Shown in pieces: positions 16,845-26,904 of a stretch of 64,000 nucleotides of DNA (positions are counted from its first letter, which is position 1; each line of letters begins with the position of its first letter). Source of the stretch: Paracoccus aminophilus JCM 7686 (GTDB taxonomy: Bacteria; Pseudomonadota; Alphaproteobacteria; Rhodobacterales; Rhodobacteraceae); contig NC_022041.1 in the NCBI RefSeq assembly GCF_000444995.1, positions 3,549,808 through 3,613,807 on the forward strand, given 5' to 3'. The position numbers and the translations under genes are program-made. The notes beneath the pieces are model-generated. The model saw only the letters and a list, made by a program, of their open reading frames with translations. It did no database searches and was not told the DNA's origin.

Positions 16845-19800
16845 CTAGGTGGCGAACAGGCTCGGGTCAAGTCCGACCAGCGCTTCATCAAGCAGCGCCT
16901 CGGCGATCACATCCATTCGGCGCGCCCTTGTCCACAAAACCGCCGCCTCGACCGCACGCCCCGGATAGATCTGCGCCAGCGCCGTGCGATAGGCCGCAAG
17001 CTGGCGCAAAATGCCAAGCGGAGTTGCTTCGGGCCGGTCGGGGATCTCGCGGTTCGATTTGAAATCGACCGCCAACACGCGGTCGGGCAGCACGATCAGC
17101 CGGTCGATCGCGCCGCTGATCACGCCCAAACCCGGCAACTCGCCGACCAGAGCCACCTCGCGCAGAACCTCGGCCCCGGCGGGCAGATCGAAGACCGCGC
17201 CGAGATCGGGGGCCGAGATCACCTCGGCGGCCTCGGCCAGCAGATCGGCCAGCGTGGCATCATCAGGCAGCCCGCCCTCGGCATCGGCCAGAACATCGCG
17301 CGCGACCTGCGGCCAGTCTTCGGGATCGAGATCGGGCAGATGTTCCAGCAGCAGGTGAAGCCGCGTACCGGCCAACATCGCCGCCTCGGCATCGCCTTCG
17401 TAATCGGTGGGCTTGCCGATCACCTTGGCGCCGCCCAGCCCCGTCGCTGCAACCGGACGCGCCGGGCGGGGATAGAGCTTCGCGGGACGGCGCAGCCAGT
17501 CCGGCTCGGCGATCTCATGTATGGGGCGATCTTCGGTCTGCGGCGCGTCTTCGGGCCAATCGCCGTGGGAAAAGCGCAGGATCTCGCCGCCGGTCGGGCC
17601 GGGCAGGGTGCAGCGGTGCAGGCCCTCGACCCGCGACAGCCCCGCGGCCACCTGCGCGTGCCAGCTGTCCTCGCCCGCGCCGGTTTCACCCGCCGCCGCC
17701 ACGATCAGCCAGCTTTCCGCGCGCGTCAGCCCGACATAGAGCAGCCGCTTGCGTTCGAGCATTTGGCGCTCGGTTTGGGCGGCGGCCAGCTCGGCGATCT
17801 GGGCGGGGCGTTCATCCTTGCGCCCGCGCCAGACCGGCGCCGCGCCCGGCATCCGCATCACCGCCGCCTCTTGCGGCGGGCGGCGCTTGGCGGCGTCGGG
17901 CAGAATGACGATCGGCGCTTCAAGCCCTTTCGAGCCATGCACCGTCATCACCCGGATCAGCCCCTCGCCCTCTTCGCTGGCCGAGCCCGCCTGACGTTTG
18001 ACCTCGACATCATCGCCCTCGAGCCAGACCAGAAATCCGGTGAGCGAGGGCACTTCCGACATTTCATAGATCAGCGCCTGCGACAGCAGCTCGTCGATCC
18101 CGTCCTCGGCCTCGACACCCAGCCGAGAAATCAGCTTTTCGCGCCCGTTGTGGCGGATCAGAAGCCGCGAAATCAGATCATAGGGCCGCATGAAGCCGGT
18201 CTGGCCCATCAGATCGAACAGCACCTCGAACGCGCCGCGATGACGTTCGGATTCGCGCAACCTTTGCCAGAGATAAGCCTTGCCCTCGCGTCCGGAGGAG
18301 AGACGGTAAAGCTCATCCTCGCTCAGCCCAAACAGCGGCGAGCGCAGGGCTTCGGCCAAGGCCAGATCGTCTTCGGGCGTCGCCACGACCGAGAGCACGG
18401 ATTGGATGTCCATCACCGCAAGTTCTGCCGCGAGCTTGAGCCGATCCGCCCCGGCCACCGGCAGACGCGCGGCTTTTAGTGCCCCTATGATCTCGCCAAA
18501 CAAATCTGAGCGTCTTTGAACAAGAATTAGTATATCACCTGCGCGAGCACGCCGTATCTTGTTGTTCTTTGCGTCATAAATCGGCTGTCCCAGAATGTCA
18601 GCGATGCCTTCGGCAATCGCGCGGGCCAGCTCCGAGATCTCGGAATTCTCAACCGCCTGATCAACCGGATCGGTCCAGTCCCCAACCTCGGGCACTTCGG
18701 GCTTCGGGATCGCGGGCCACAGATCGACGCGCCCGGGCAGAGCGGTGCGGAATGCGATATGCCGGGGTGGATCGCCCAAGCCGCGCGCGGCCTCGCCCGC
18801 GAAAACCGCATCCACCACCGAGAGGATCGCGGTCGACGAGCGGAAGGAATGACGCAGTTCCAGCACCTGCATCGGGCGCTCGACGGCGGCAAAAGCCTCG
18901 GCAAAGCCCTGACGGCGTTCTTCGAACACCGCGATATCGGCGCCCTGGAACGAATAGATCGATTGTTTCGGATCGCCCACGACGAAAAGCGTGCGCACGT
19001 CATCGGGCCGCGCGCCCTCGCCCGAGGTGAATTCGTCGGTCAGCCGCTGGATCACCTGCCATTGCTCGGGGCTGGTGTCCTGCGCCTCGTCGACAAGGAT
19101 ATGGTCGATGCCGCCATCCAGCCGGAAGAGCACCCATTGCGCCATCGAGCTTTCCGACAACAGCGCCGCCGTCTTACCGATGAGATCGTCAAAATCGAGC
19201 CAACCCGACGCGCGTTTGGCCGCCTCGTATTTCTGCGAAAACGCATGACCGAACCGCTGCAAAGCCAGCGTCTTTTCGGCATGGGCCAAGGCGAGCCGCT
19301 TGGCGCGCGCGCCCTCGACCCGCGCCATCAGATTGTTCAGATCGTCCATGAAGGGCGCGCAGGCACCGCTTTGCAGCCCCTTGGTCGGGAAAGAGCCGAT
19401 CTTGGCGGTGAAGGGCTCTTTCGCGCCCGAGCCGGTCAAAAGCACGCCTTCCAGCAGCGCGACCTCGGCCATGCCGGGCTGGGCCCAATCGCCCGCTGCC
19501 AGCTTTGCCGCTGCCTTGCTGTCATTGGCCCCGCTGCCCGAAAGCGCCGGGATGATATTTGTGATCACATCTGCGCGCCCGCCCGGAAAGACATCGCTGC
19601 GCAGATCGGCCCAGGAATAGCCGGGCGGCAAATCCGCCATGATCCAGACCTCGGCCTCGTCGGGGTGCGCGTCAAAGCCCTTGAGACCGGCCAGAAATCC
19701 GTCAATGCGGTCGCCGGAATGCAGCGCGAGCAGATCCTGCAATTCGGGCGCGTTGTCCTGCGCCATCTCTTCGATGATTTCCGAGCGGATCAGCGCGGCG

Positions 19801-20240
19801 GTGCGGTCGTCGAGTTCGGAAAAGCCATGCGGCACGCCCGCTTCCAACGGAAAACGCCGCAAAACACCCGCGCAGAAGCTGTGGATCGTCTGCACGCGCA
19901 GCCCGCCCGGCGTCTCGATCGCGCGGGCAAACAGACGGCGCGCGGCGGGCAGGTCGGGTTCGGTCGTCTCGCCCAAAGCGGCCAAAGCCTCGATCAGCTT
20001 GGGCTCGGGCAGCATCGCCCATTCGCCGAGACGCTTGAGCAGACGGTTCTGCATCTCGGTCGCGGCGGCCTTGGTATAGGTCAGGCAGAGAATGCGCTCC
20101 GGCGCGGTCCCGGCCAGCAAAAGCCGCGCCACCCGGTCGGTCAGCACCCGCGTCTTGCCCGAGCCCGCATTCGCCGTCAGCCAGGTCGAGCGCCCCGGAT
20201 CGGCGGCCCGGACCTGCGCCAGCGTCGCCTCATCCATCAT
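16845..20240 (-). CDS. addA: Double-strand break repair helicase-nuclease AddA
   Basis: 1131 residues from ATG 20240; TTG 20252 and ATG 20237 are alternatives. It is a UvrD-like SF1 helicase: Walker A in [15 protein letters not shown], Walker B in [16 protein letters not shown], motif [18 protein letters not shown], later motifs in [13 protein letters not shown] and [13 protein letters not shown]-terminal RecB-type nuclease domain includes [11 protein letters not shown]. With AddB it resects broken ends to load RecA. It overlaps the end of addB by 11 bases. Confidence 0.96.
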   Translation of the reverse strand: MMDEATLAQVRAADPGRSTWLTANAGSGKTRVLTDRVARLLLAGTAPERILCLTYTKAAATEMQNRLLKRLGEWAMLPEPKLIEALAALGETTEPDLPAARRLFARAIETPGGLRVQTIHSFCAGVLRRFPLEAGVPHGFSELDDRTAALIRSEIIEEMAQDNAPELQDLLALHSGDRIDGFLAGLKGFDAHPDEAEVWIMADLPPGYSWADLRSDVFPGGRADVITNIIPALSGSGANDSKAAAKLAAGDWAQPGMAEVALLEGVLLTGSGAKEPFTAKIGSFPTKGLQSGACAPFMDDLNNLMARVEGARAKRLALAHAEKTLALQRFGHAFSQKYEAAKRASGWLDFDDLIGKTAALLSESSMAQWVLFRLDGGIDHILVDEAQDTSPEQWQVIQRLTDEFTSGEGARPDDVRTLFVVGDPKQSIYSFQGADIAVFEERRQGFAEAFAAVERPMQVLELRHSFRSSTAILSVVDAVFAGEAARGLGDPPRHIAFRTALPGRVDLWPAIPKPEVPEVGDWTDPVDQAVENSEISELARAIAEGIADILGQPIYDAKNNKIRRARAGDILILVQRRSDLFGEIIGALKAARLPVAGADRLKLAAELAVMDIQSVLSVVATPEDDLALAEALRSPLFGLSEDELYRLSSGREGKAYLWQRLRESERHRGAFEVLFDLMGQTGFMRPYDLISRLLIRHNGREKLISRLGVEAEDGIDELLSQALIYEMSEVPSLTGFLVWLEGDDVEVKRQAGSASEEGEGLIRVMTVHGSKGLEAPIVILPDAAKRRPPQEAAVMRMPGAAPVWRGRKDERPAQIAELAAAQTERQMLERKRLLYVGLTRAESWLIVAAAGETGAGEDSWHAQVAAGLSRVEGLHRCTLPGPTGGEILRFSHGDWPEDAPQTEDRPIHEIAEPDWLRRPAKLYPRPARPVAATGLGGAKVIGKPTDYEGDAEAAMLAGTRLHLLLEHLPDLDPEDWPQVARDVLADAEGGLPDDATLADLLAEAAEVISAPDLGAVFDLPAGAEVLREVALVGELPGLGVISGAIDRLIVLPDRVLAVDFKSNREIPDRPEATPLGILRQLAAYRTALAQIYPGRAVEAAVLWTRARRMDVIAEALLDEALVGLDPSLFAT

Positions 20241-23169
20241 TGTGATCACCAATTTTCATCGGGCTCGCCGCCTCGGTCGGAGCCCATTCGCCCATGCGCG
20301 ACAGATGGTCATAATCGCTGCCGTGGACCGATTGTTCCATCGCAAGCCGGGCGGTAAAGCCACGCTCGCCGCGCAGATATTTCCCGATCAGCTCGGCGAA
20401 ACCAGACCAAGTTCGGTCGGCGAAACCAAAGGGAAAGTCGCGGCTTTCGGTGCGGCCCTCGCCGCCAAGCTGGATATAGCTGATGCCCGCGACCTCGGTC
20501 TGGCCCAGCTTTTCAAAGGCACCGCGCTCGGCCATCGCGGCTTCGAGTGGCAGCTGCTTATCGAAATGGGCGATCTGCTTGTCGGTCGGCGGTTTGCCGG
20601 ATTTGTAGTCATAGATCTGCGCCCGCCCATCGGGCAGAACGTCGATGCGGTCGGGCTGCGCAGTCAGCGCGAAATCGAAATCGGGCAGCATCGCTTTGCC
20701 CCGGCTTTCGACCACCAAGGGCAGACTACCCGAGGCGAGCCGCTCGGATTCGTCGCGCACCAGCTGATCGGCGATCCGCGCAATCCGCGCCCGCCAGAAC
20801 AGCCGCGCCGAGGGCCAGGGCACCTTGGCTTCAAGCACCTCATCGGCTTTCCTGAGCAGCACCGCTTTCAATGCTTCGGGGCTGGTGTCCGCGCCACGCG
20901 CCAGCAAAAAGCCCTGCACGATGCCGTGCAGCACCGTGCCGCGCTCGGCCGGATCGGGCTCGGCGCGCAGCGGGGGCAGGCGGTTCAGGCCCAATACGCG
21001 GCGCGCATAGACCGCATAGGGGTCGCGGATCAGGGTCTTGACCTCGGTCACCGACATCTGGCTGAGCGCCGGGAAGGGTGGGATCGGCGAGGGGCGCTCG
21101 GCGGGCGCGATCTTCAGGCGCGGGCGGCCCTGCAGCTCGGCGAGATCGAGCCAGAGCTGGCCGCGTTGGCGCATCGCCGCAAGCGCCTCTTTGCCGTTTT
21201 GCGCAGGCAGGCCGCCCAAGAGGTTCACCAGACGGTTCAGCCAGCGCGAGGGGATCGTCTCGGCCTCGGCATCGCGGCGGGCGCGCGTCAAGATCACGCG
21301 GGGCGCGGCGACGGCCTGCTGGAAGTCATGCGCCGAAAGCCCGATCCGGCGTTCCGGCAAAGTCAGCCCCGCCGCAAGCCGCATCGGCCGCGACAGCCAC
21401 GGATCGGGGTCGAGCGCCTGCGGCCAGCTGCCCTCATTCAGCCCGGCCAAGATCAGGAGCGGCGATTTCTCGGTCCTTGCCTCGCGCGGGCCGCGGAAAT
21501 GGATCAGATGGTTGGTGATCGCGTCGAGGCGGACGCTTTGCAGGTTCATCTCGCGCATCAGGAAATCGGCGAACTCACCGGGGCGCATGTCATGGCCGAG
21601 ATGGGCATGGGTGTTGAGATGGCCCAGGAGCGCCTTGGCCGCCTCGCCGGGACGCTCTTTCCAGAGCTCGGAGGCCTCGGGCGCGCCGCCCGGACCCGCC
21701 GCCAGCTCATTGGCCAAAGCCTCCAGATCGGCAAGCCGCTGGGTCAGCGGGCGCGGGCGGCGATCCTCGGCCAGAGGGGCGAGCCGCTCCATCGTCTGGG
21801 CGAGCCATTCGGCCCAGTCGCGCCGGGTTTCGTCACGTTTCGAGCCCCAGCGGCGCATGAATTCGGCATCCGGGAAGGCGGGGCCGTGGCGGCGCAACTC
21901 GAGCTCGAGATCGCGGGTCAGGCGCTGATGCTCGCGCCGGGTCTCGCGGCCCGCGCCGGAATGCGAGAGCGGATGTTTCAGGATCACCAGCAGGGCATCG
22001 ACGGTCAGCGGCTGGCCGAAAAGCGCAGCAACATGGCGCAAGAAGAGCCCCGGCGAGGTCAGCGCCAGCGGGCGGCCCGAGCTGTCATCGGGAATGATGC
22101 TCCAACGATCCAGCGCCGAGGTCACACGCCGCAAGAGCCCGCGATCGGGGGACAAAAGCGTCAACTCGCGGCCCTCTTCAGCGGCTTCGCGCATGATCAG
22201 CGCAATCGCCTCGGCCTCTTCGCCGGGCTGCTCGGCTTCGATAAGGGTCAGGCCCTCGGTCGCGGGGATGAGATCGCCGAGACCCGGGCCTTCGGCGATC
22301 CATTGATCGGTGACCGGGGCAGGGCGCAAGGCCAGCGACATCAGCCGGTTGCGCGCCGGGTCCGGCGCCTGATGGCTGAGCGTCCAAGGCTGCGGCTCGC
22401 CGAATTCGGCGATGAACGGGGCGTGACGGGCCTGCGGGTGATCCTCGGCCCGGGCGTCGAGCGTCTTCCAGACCGAGGAGGATTGCCACGGGTCATAGCC
22501 CGGCAGCACCACCGCGCCCTTGTCCAATCGCGCGACCGCCATCATGAAATCCCGCGTCGCGCCATGCGAGCCGGTCGAGCCCGCGACCACGACCGGATCG
22601 GCGGGCAGGTTCCGGCCCTCAGCCCAGTCGCGCGCCATCGCCTCTCCGGCCTGACGCAGCCGGGCTTCGCTGTCCTGCGCGGGCTCGGCCATGTAGAAAT
22701 TGGCGGCGATCTTCAGAAATTCGAGCGAGCGCGCCCAATGCTGGGCATGGTCCGAAGCGTCGATCTTGGTCAGATCCTCGACCGTCAGCCCCTCAAGCTG
22801 CATTTCCGCCATGAGATCGGCCAGCGAGGCTGCGAGTTCCGGCACCGACTGGCCGCGCGCGAGATCGGGCTGGAGCTTGACGAACCGGTCGATGGTCTGG
22901 CCGAGCTCAAGCCGCCGCGCCAGCCGCGCGGTCGCCGCGCCGCCGCCAAGCTGGGTGACCAGCCGCATCTGCGGCAGAAAGCGCGGGCCTCGGGTCAGGA
23001 AAGCCTCGCGCAATTCGGTCAGCGTGCGGCCCGAGTTGAGATAGACCGTCACCCGCGCCATCGCCTCGGGCGGGCGACCCGCCATGCGCTCGATCAGCCC
23101 ATCGGCGAGGGCTCCGGCGAAATCGACGCCACAGGGCAGGGCAAAGACGCCCGGCTGCCACTCAGCCAT
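20230..23169 (-). CDS. addB: Double-strand break repair protein AddB
   Basis: 979 residues from ATG 23169. The N-terminus (VFALPCGVDFAGALADGL) and motifs such as VVVAGSTGSHGATRDFM and GSWPQALDPDPWLSRPMR match alphaproteobacterial AddB. A C-terminal nuclease core reads DGRAQIYDYKSGKPPT. The helicase-like part lacks an obvious functional Walker A, as is common in alphaproteobacterial AddB. It forms the AddAB end-resection complex. It overlaps murU by 8 bases and addA by 11. Confidence 0.94.
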   Translation of the reverse strand: MAEWQPGVFALPCGVDFAGALADGLIERMAGRPPEAMARVTVYLNSGRTLTELREAFLTRGPRFLPQMRLVTQLGGGAATARLARRLELGQTIDRFVKLQPDLARGQSVPELAASLADLMAEMQLEGLTVEDLTKIDASDHAQHWARSLEFLKIAANFYMAEPAQDSEARLRQAGEAMARDWAEGRNLPADPVVVAGSTGSHGATRDFMMAVARLDKGAVVLPGYDPWQSSSVWKTLDARAEDHPQARHAPFIAEFGEPQPWTLSHQAPDPARNRLMSLALRPAPVTDQWIAEGPGLGDLIPATEGLTLIEAEQPGEEAEAIALIMREAAEEGRELTLLSPDRGLLRRVTSALDRWSIIPDDSSGRPLALTSPGLFLRHVAALFGQPLTVDALLVILKHPLSHSGAGRETRREHQRLTRDLELELRRHGPAFPDAEFMRRWGSKRDETRRDWAEWLAQTMERLAPLAEDRRPRPLTQRLADLEALANELAAGPGGAPEASELWKERPGEAAKALLGHLNTHAHLGHDMRPGEFADFLMREMNLQSVRLDAITNHLIHFRGPREARTEKSPLLILAGLNEGSWPQALDPDPWLSRPMRLAAGLTLPERRIGLSAHDFQQAVAAPRVILTRARRDAEAETIPSRWLNRLVNLLGGLPAQNGKEALAAMRQRGQLWLDLAELQGRPRLKIAPAERPSPIPPFPALSQMSVTEVKTLIRDPYAVYARRVLGLNRLPPLRAEPDPAERGTVLHGIVQGFLLARGADTSPEALKAVLLRKADEVLEAKVPWPSARLFWRARIARIADQLVRDESERLASGSLPLVVESRGKAMLPDFDFALTAQPDRIDVLPDGRAQIYDYKSGKPPTDKQIAHFDKQLPLEAAMAERGAFEKLGQTEVAGISYIQLGGEGRTESRDFPFGFADRTWSGFAELIGKYLRGERGFTARLAMEQSVHGSDYDHLSRMGEWAPTEAASPMKIGDHNDG

Positions 23170-23857
23170 AAAGCATTTCCTCGGCTTTCGAGATGCAATC
23201 CGGGCGGCCGACATCGCACCAATTGCCGCGATGGATCAGGCCGAAGGCGCGGCTGTCGGCGATCATCAGATCCCAAAGCCGGTTGAGCGAAAAGGCCTCG
23301 GCGCCAATTTCGGCGAGGCGCTCGGTCTTGATGATCTGCGCGCCGCCATAGACGAGCTCGCCCTTGCGCAAGATCCGGCCCTCGGCATCGAGCGAGAAAT
23401 CCCCGGAGCCGATCCGGCCCCGCGCGGCATGAAGCGGGATCAGCATCAACAGTGCGTCCATCCGCGCCGGATCCCATGCGGCGCGCAGGCCCGCGATGGG
23501 GTTGGGGCCGGTCCAGACCACATCGGGATTGATTGTGATCACAGGCCCGTCGCCCAGCAAAGGCAGCGCCTTTTTCAGGCCACCGCCGGTTTCCAGCAGC
23601 GCCTCGCTTTCGTCCGAAATCAGCACCTCGCGCCCCTGGAGGTGGTCGGCGATCTGATCGCCAAGGTAATGGGTGTTGACGACGATGGTCTCAGCCCCGC
23701 CTTCCCGCGCGAGATCGAGCGCCCGGTCCAGCAAGGTGCGCCGCCCGACCTTGATCAGCGGCTTCGGCATCCGGTCGGTCAGGGGCGCCATGCGCGTGCC
23801 CTTCCCGGCGGCAAAGAGCATCAGCTTGCGGGGCGCGTCGTTGTCAGTGTGGGACAT
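23162..23857 (-). CDS. murU: N-acetylmuramate alpha-1-phosphate uridylyltransferase
   Basis: 231 residues from ATG 23857. The nucleotidyltransferase signature LFAAGKGTRMAPLTDRMPK is at the N-terminus, with a metal-binding Asp in VITINPDVVW. Its small size and place immediately after an AmgK-type kinase domain indicate MurU, which makes UDP-MurNAc from MurNAc-1-phosphate in the cell-wall recycling shortcut. A hexose-1-phosphate nucleotidyltransferase is the alternative. The start lies 37 bases inside the end of the tsaE-amgK gene. Confidence 0.85.
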   Translation of the reverse strand: MSHTDNDAPRKLMLFAAGKGTRMAPLTDRMPKPLIKVGRRTLLDRALDLAREGGAETIVVNTHYLGDQIADHLQGREVLISDESEALLETGGGLKKALPLLGDGPVITINPDVVWTGPNPIAGLRAAWDPARMDALLMLIPLHAARGRIGSGDFSLDAEGRILRKGELVYGGAQIIKTERLAEIGAEAFSLNRLWDLMIADSRAFGLIHRGNWCDVGRPDCISKAEEMLYG

Positions 23858-25272
23858 TGGCGGGCGATCCTTTCGATGATCTCTGAGGTGGGCTCGGGGA
23901 TGCCGCCGAGTGCGGCGGCCAGCGGGCCCAGCGCCGGATGGGCGAGGTTGCGACGGATCATCTGCCAGACCCGCGGCATGAAGGCCAGATAGCGCGGCTT
24001 GCCGTCGCGCAGGCACAGCCGGGTGAAAATCCCCATGATGCGCAGGCTACGCTGCGCGCCCAGCAGGGCATAGGCGGCACGGAACCGCTCGGGGTCGCTG
24101 CCGCTCGTCGCGATATAATGCGCGATTTCAGCCTCTTCGATCTCGGCCGGGATGTCGCGGCGCGCATCTTGCAGCCCCGAGACCAGATCATAAGCGGGAT
24201 GGGTGATGACCGCGTCCTGAAAGTCGAGCAGGCCCAGCGGCGCCGCGCCACGCCAGATCACATTCTCGGCGTGGAAGTCGCGCAGGCCGAGAACCGGGGC
24301 GACATCGGCGCATAGTTTCACGTGAAGCGCGAGCAGCGCCTCGGCCACATCCGTGCCCTTGCCGGGCGCTCCGGCGGCGGCGGGATACCATTCCGCGAAC
24401 AGGCCGACCTGACGCGCGAGCTCTTCGCCGTCGAGGCGCAGCAAGTGGTCAGGCGGGGCATAGCTGTGCAGATCGACGAGCAAAGCGGTCAGGCGGGCAT
24501 AGATCTCCGGCCCCAGCGCAGGATTGTCTTCGAGCACGCGCGCGACCAGATCGTCGCCCAGATCCTCCAGCAGCAGCAGCCCCTCCGGCTCGTTGGTGGC
24601 GAGGATCTCGGGCGCGCCGAAGTCGCGGTGGCGCAGCCATTGCGTCATGCCGACATAGGCGCCGCAGGATCCGGGAGCCGCGTCCATCAGGACCGCGCGG
24701 CGGTCGCGATCGGTCAGGCGGAAATAGCGCCGGGCCGAGGCATCACCCGCCAGAGGTACGATCCGCGCCTCGTCCCAGCCCGCGCGGTGCAGCAGCTTCG
24801 CCATCTCGACCAGACGCGGGACCATGCCCCAGCGCACCGGGTCTCCGGTCAGGGTGATCCGGCGCAGGTCGGGGTCCTCGGCCTCGGGCTCGATCATCAG
24901 GCTAAGCGCGCCCGGCAGATCGCCGCCTTTTTCCGGCCATTCGATCAGCGTGATCGCCTCGGGCATGGCGTCCTCCAGCCCCAGCTCGACCAGCTCGCCA
25001 ATATCGCCGAGCCGATAGAGATCGGCGTGCCAGATCTCGGTGCCCATCGGATCGGGATAGGTCTGGACCAGCGTGAAGGTCGGGCTGGGCACGTCTTCGG
25101 CGAAATCGCCCTGACGCGCCCGGATGAAGGCCCGCGCGAAATGGGTCTTGCCCGAGCCAACCTGCCCGCGCAACGCCAGCGTATCGCCCGGCGACAGGAT
25201 CGCGGCGAAAACATGGGCCAGTGTCGAGGTCATGGCCTCGTCCACATCATGGAGTGTCGAAAGGAGCGTCAT
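23821..25272 (-). CDS. TsaE / AmgK fusion: tRNA t6A ATPase joined to sugar kinase
   Basis: 483 residues from ATG 25272. Residues 1 to about 155 are TsaE: Walker A in LRGQVGSGKTHFARAF, the switch-like IWHADLYRLGD and LIEWPEKGG. TsaE is an ATPase needed for the t6A37 modification of tRNAs. Residues about 160-483 are an aminoglycoside-phosphotransferase-fold kinase of AmgK type: DASARRYFRL, catalytic LRDFHAENVIW and metal-binding LLDFQDAVI. AmgK phosphorylates the anomeric position of MurNAc and GlcNAc. No stop separates the parts. murU follows with a 37-base overlap. Confidence 0.9.
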   Translation of the reverse strand: MTLLSTLHDVDEAMTSTLAHVFAAILSPGDTLALRGQVGSGKTHFARAFIRARQGDFAEDVPSPTFTLVQTYPDPMGTEIWHADLYRLGDIGELVELGLEDAMPEAITLIEWPEKGGDLPGALSLMIEPEAEDPDLRRITLTGDPVRWGMVPRLVEMAKLLHRAGWDEARIVPLAGDASARRYFRLTDRDRRAVLMDAAPGSCGAYVGMTQWLRHRDFGAPEILATNEPEGLLLLEDLGDDLVARVLEDNPALGPEIYARLTALLVDLHSYAPPDHLLRLDGEELARQVGLFAEWYPAAAGAPGKGTDVAEALLALHVKLCADVAPVLGLRDFHAENVIWRGAAPLGLLDFQDAVITHPAYDLVSGLQDARRDIPAEIEEAEIAHYIATSGSDPERFRAAYALLGAQRSLRIMGIFTRLCLRDGKPRYLAFMPRVWQMIRRNLAHPALGPLAAALGGIPEPTSEIIERIARQCPTLTTTRPAS

Positions 25273-25285
25273 ATGTCGTTTTAAT

Positions 25286-25305
25286 GAAACTGTTTCTACC
25301 GAAAC
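25286..25305. promoter_or_regulatory. GAAAC/GTTTC dyads, candidate operator
   Basis: GAAAC at 25286-25290, GTTTC at 25292-25296 and GAAAC at 25301-25305 form two overlapping inverted repeats (GAAAC-T-GTTTC and GTTTC-TACC-GAAAC). They lie in the divergent gap between the tsaE fusion and the purine permease. They look like a regulator site but no regulator is identified. Confidence 0.35.
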
Positions 25306-25392
25306 GAGAAAACCTGTCCCGTCATAAGTTGTATGAATAGTCCCTGCATGGCAAATTGTCAGCATAACCAATATGCGTAAGCAGGAGCAGGG

Positions 25393-26730
25393 ATGGAAAA
25401 CTTCTTCAAGCTCAGAGAAAACGGGACAAACGTCAGAACCGAAGTCGTGGCCGGGATCACTACCTTCCTGACCATGGCCTATATTATCTTCGTCAACCCA
25501 TTGATCCTGTCCGAAGCGGGCATGGATCACGGCGCGGTCTTTGTCGCGACCTGTATCGCGGCGGCCCTTGGCTCGCTGGTCATGGGGCTTTGGGCCAATT
25601 GGCCGATCGGCATGGCGCCGGGCATGGGGCTGAACGCCTTCTTCGCCTATGGCGTCGTGCTGGGCATGGGCTACACATGGCAGCAGGCGCTGGGGATGGT
25701 CTTCATCTCGGGCGTGATCTTCCTGATTCTGTCGGTCACCGGCGTGCGCCGCTGGCTGATCGAGGGGATTCCGCACTCGATGCGCAGCGCCGTGGCCGCC
25801 GGTATCGGCATGTTCCTTGGCCTGATCGCGCTGAAAAACGCGGGCATCGTCGTGGCGAACCCGGCGACGCTGGTCGGTCTGGGCGACATGACCCAGGCTC
25901 CGGCGATCCTGGCCATTGTCGGGCTCTTCATCATCGCGGCGCTTCATGCGCTGAAGGTGCGCGGCGCGATCCTGATCGGGATCTTGGTGATCACGATCGT
26001 GTCGATGCTGATTGGCATCAACAAGTTCGGCGGCATCTTCTCGGCGCCGCCCTCGATCGCCCCGACCTTCCTGCAGCTCGATATTTTCGGCGCGCTGTCG
26101 AAAGGCCATGAAACCGGCGGGATTGGCGCGGCGCTGACCAGCCTCTTCCATGTCGTGCTGGTTCTGGTGCTGGTCGAGATCTTCGACGCAACCGGCACGC
26201 TGGTCGGCGTGGCCAAACGCGCAGGCCTGCTGAAAGACGGTCCGGTTCAGGACAATCCGGGCCTGAGCCGCGCGCTCATGGCCGATTCGACCGCCATCGT
26301 CGCGGGTTCGCTGATCGGGACCTCCTCGACCACGGCCTATGTCGAAAGCGCCGCGGGCGTGGCTGCGGGCGGTCGCACCGGCCTGACCGCCGTCACCGTC
26401 GCCGTGCTCTTCCTGCTGGCGATGTTCTTCTCGCCGCTGGCGGGCTCGGTTCCGGCCTATGCAACGGCGCCGGCGCTGCTCTTCGTCGCTGGTCTGATGA
26501 TGCGCGAGTTTTCGGATGTGGAATGGGACAGCATCACCGAGGCGGCTCCGGCTGTGCTCACTGCGCTGATGATGCCCTTCACCTATTCGATCGCCAACGG
26601 TCTGGCCTTCGGCTTCATCAGCTATGCGATCATCAAGCTGCTGACCGGCCGCGCGCGGGAGGTCCATGCCGCGACCTGGCTGATCGCCGCTTTGTTCGTG
26701 ATCCGCTTCGCCGCCTTCCCCGAAGGCTGA
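25393..26730 (+). CDS. NCS2 family purine permease (AzgA-like)
   Basis: 445 residues. It begins with the family signature TEVVAGITTFLTMAYIIFVNP and has GMGLNAFFAY, then DATGTLVGVAKRAGLL and the STTAYVESAAGVAAGGRTG motif of AzgA-type carriers. About a dozen hydrophobic helices are visible. Members import adenine, guanine or hypoxanthine with protons; the exact substrate cannot be read. GGAGCAGGG lies just before the ATG. It is followed by a terminator and by puuD, which suits a purine-catabolism role. Confidence 0.92.
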   Translation: MENFFKLRENGTNVRTEVVAGITTFLTMAYIIFVNPLILSEAGMDHGAVFVATCIAAALGSLVMGLWANWPIGMAPGMGLNAFFAYGVVLGMGYTWQQALGMVFISGVIFLILSVTGVRRWLIEGIPHSMRSAVAAGIGMFLGLIALKNAGIVVANPATLVGLGDMTQAPAILAIVGLFIIAALHALKVRGAILIGILVITIVSMLIGINKFGGIFSAPPSIAPTFLQLDIFGALSKGHETGGIGAALTSLFHVVLVLVLVEIFDATGTLVGVAKRAGLLKDGPVQDNPGLSRALMADSTAIVAGSLIGTSSTTAYVESAAGVAAGGRTGLTAVTVAVLFLLAMFFSPLAGSVPAYATAPALLFVAGLMMREFSDVEWDSITEAAPAVLTALMMPFTYSIANGLAFGFISYAIIKLLTGRAREVHAATWLIAALFVIRFAAFPEG

Positions 26731-26750
26731 GGCGCTTCGCCCAAAACCGG

Positions 26751-26776
26751 ACGGGGCCGCGCTTGGCCCCGTCTTG
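26751..26776 (+). terminator. Terminator after the purine permease
   Basis: ACGGGGCC pairs with GGCCCCGT around GCGCTT and is followed by CTTG. The T tract is short, so strength is uncertain. Confidence 0.65.
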
Positions 26777-26904
26777 CCAGACGATATTGGCACCGGACGA
26801 TCGGTGCAGATTTTCAATCTACGCTTAAGATAGTACCGGCCACTTTATATATACTCGCCGGGCCAGCCCTGCTCTATTCGTGATGTCAAATCCGGAGGAA
26901 GCAT

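Noticed and set aside
25273..26817. Upstream extension of the tsaE/amgK frame to 998 residues
   Set aside because: The extension is antisense to the NCS2 permease and has low-complexity composition; the ATG at 25272 opens directly on TsaE.
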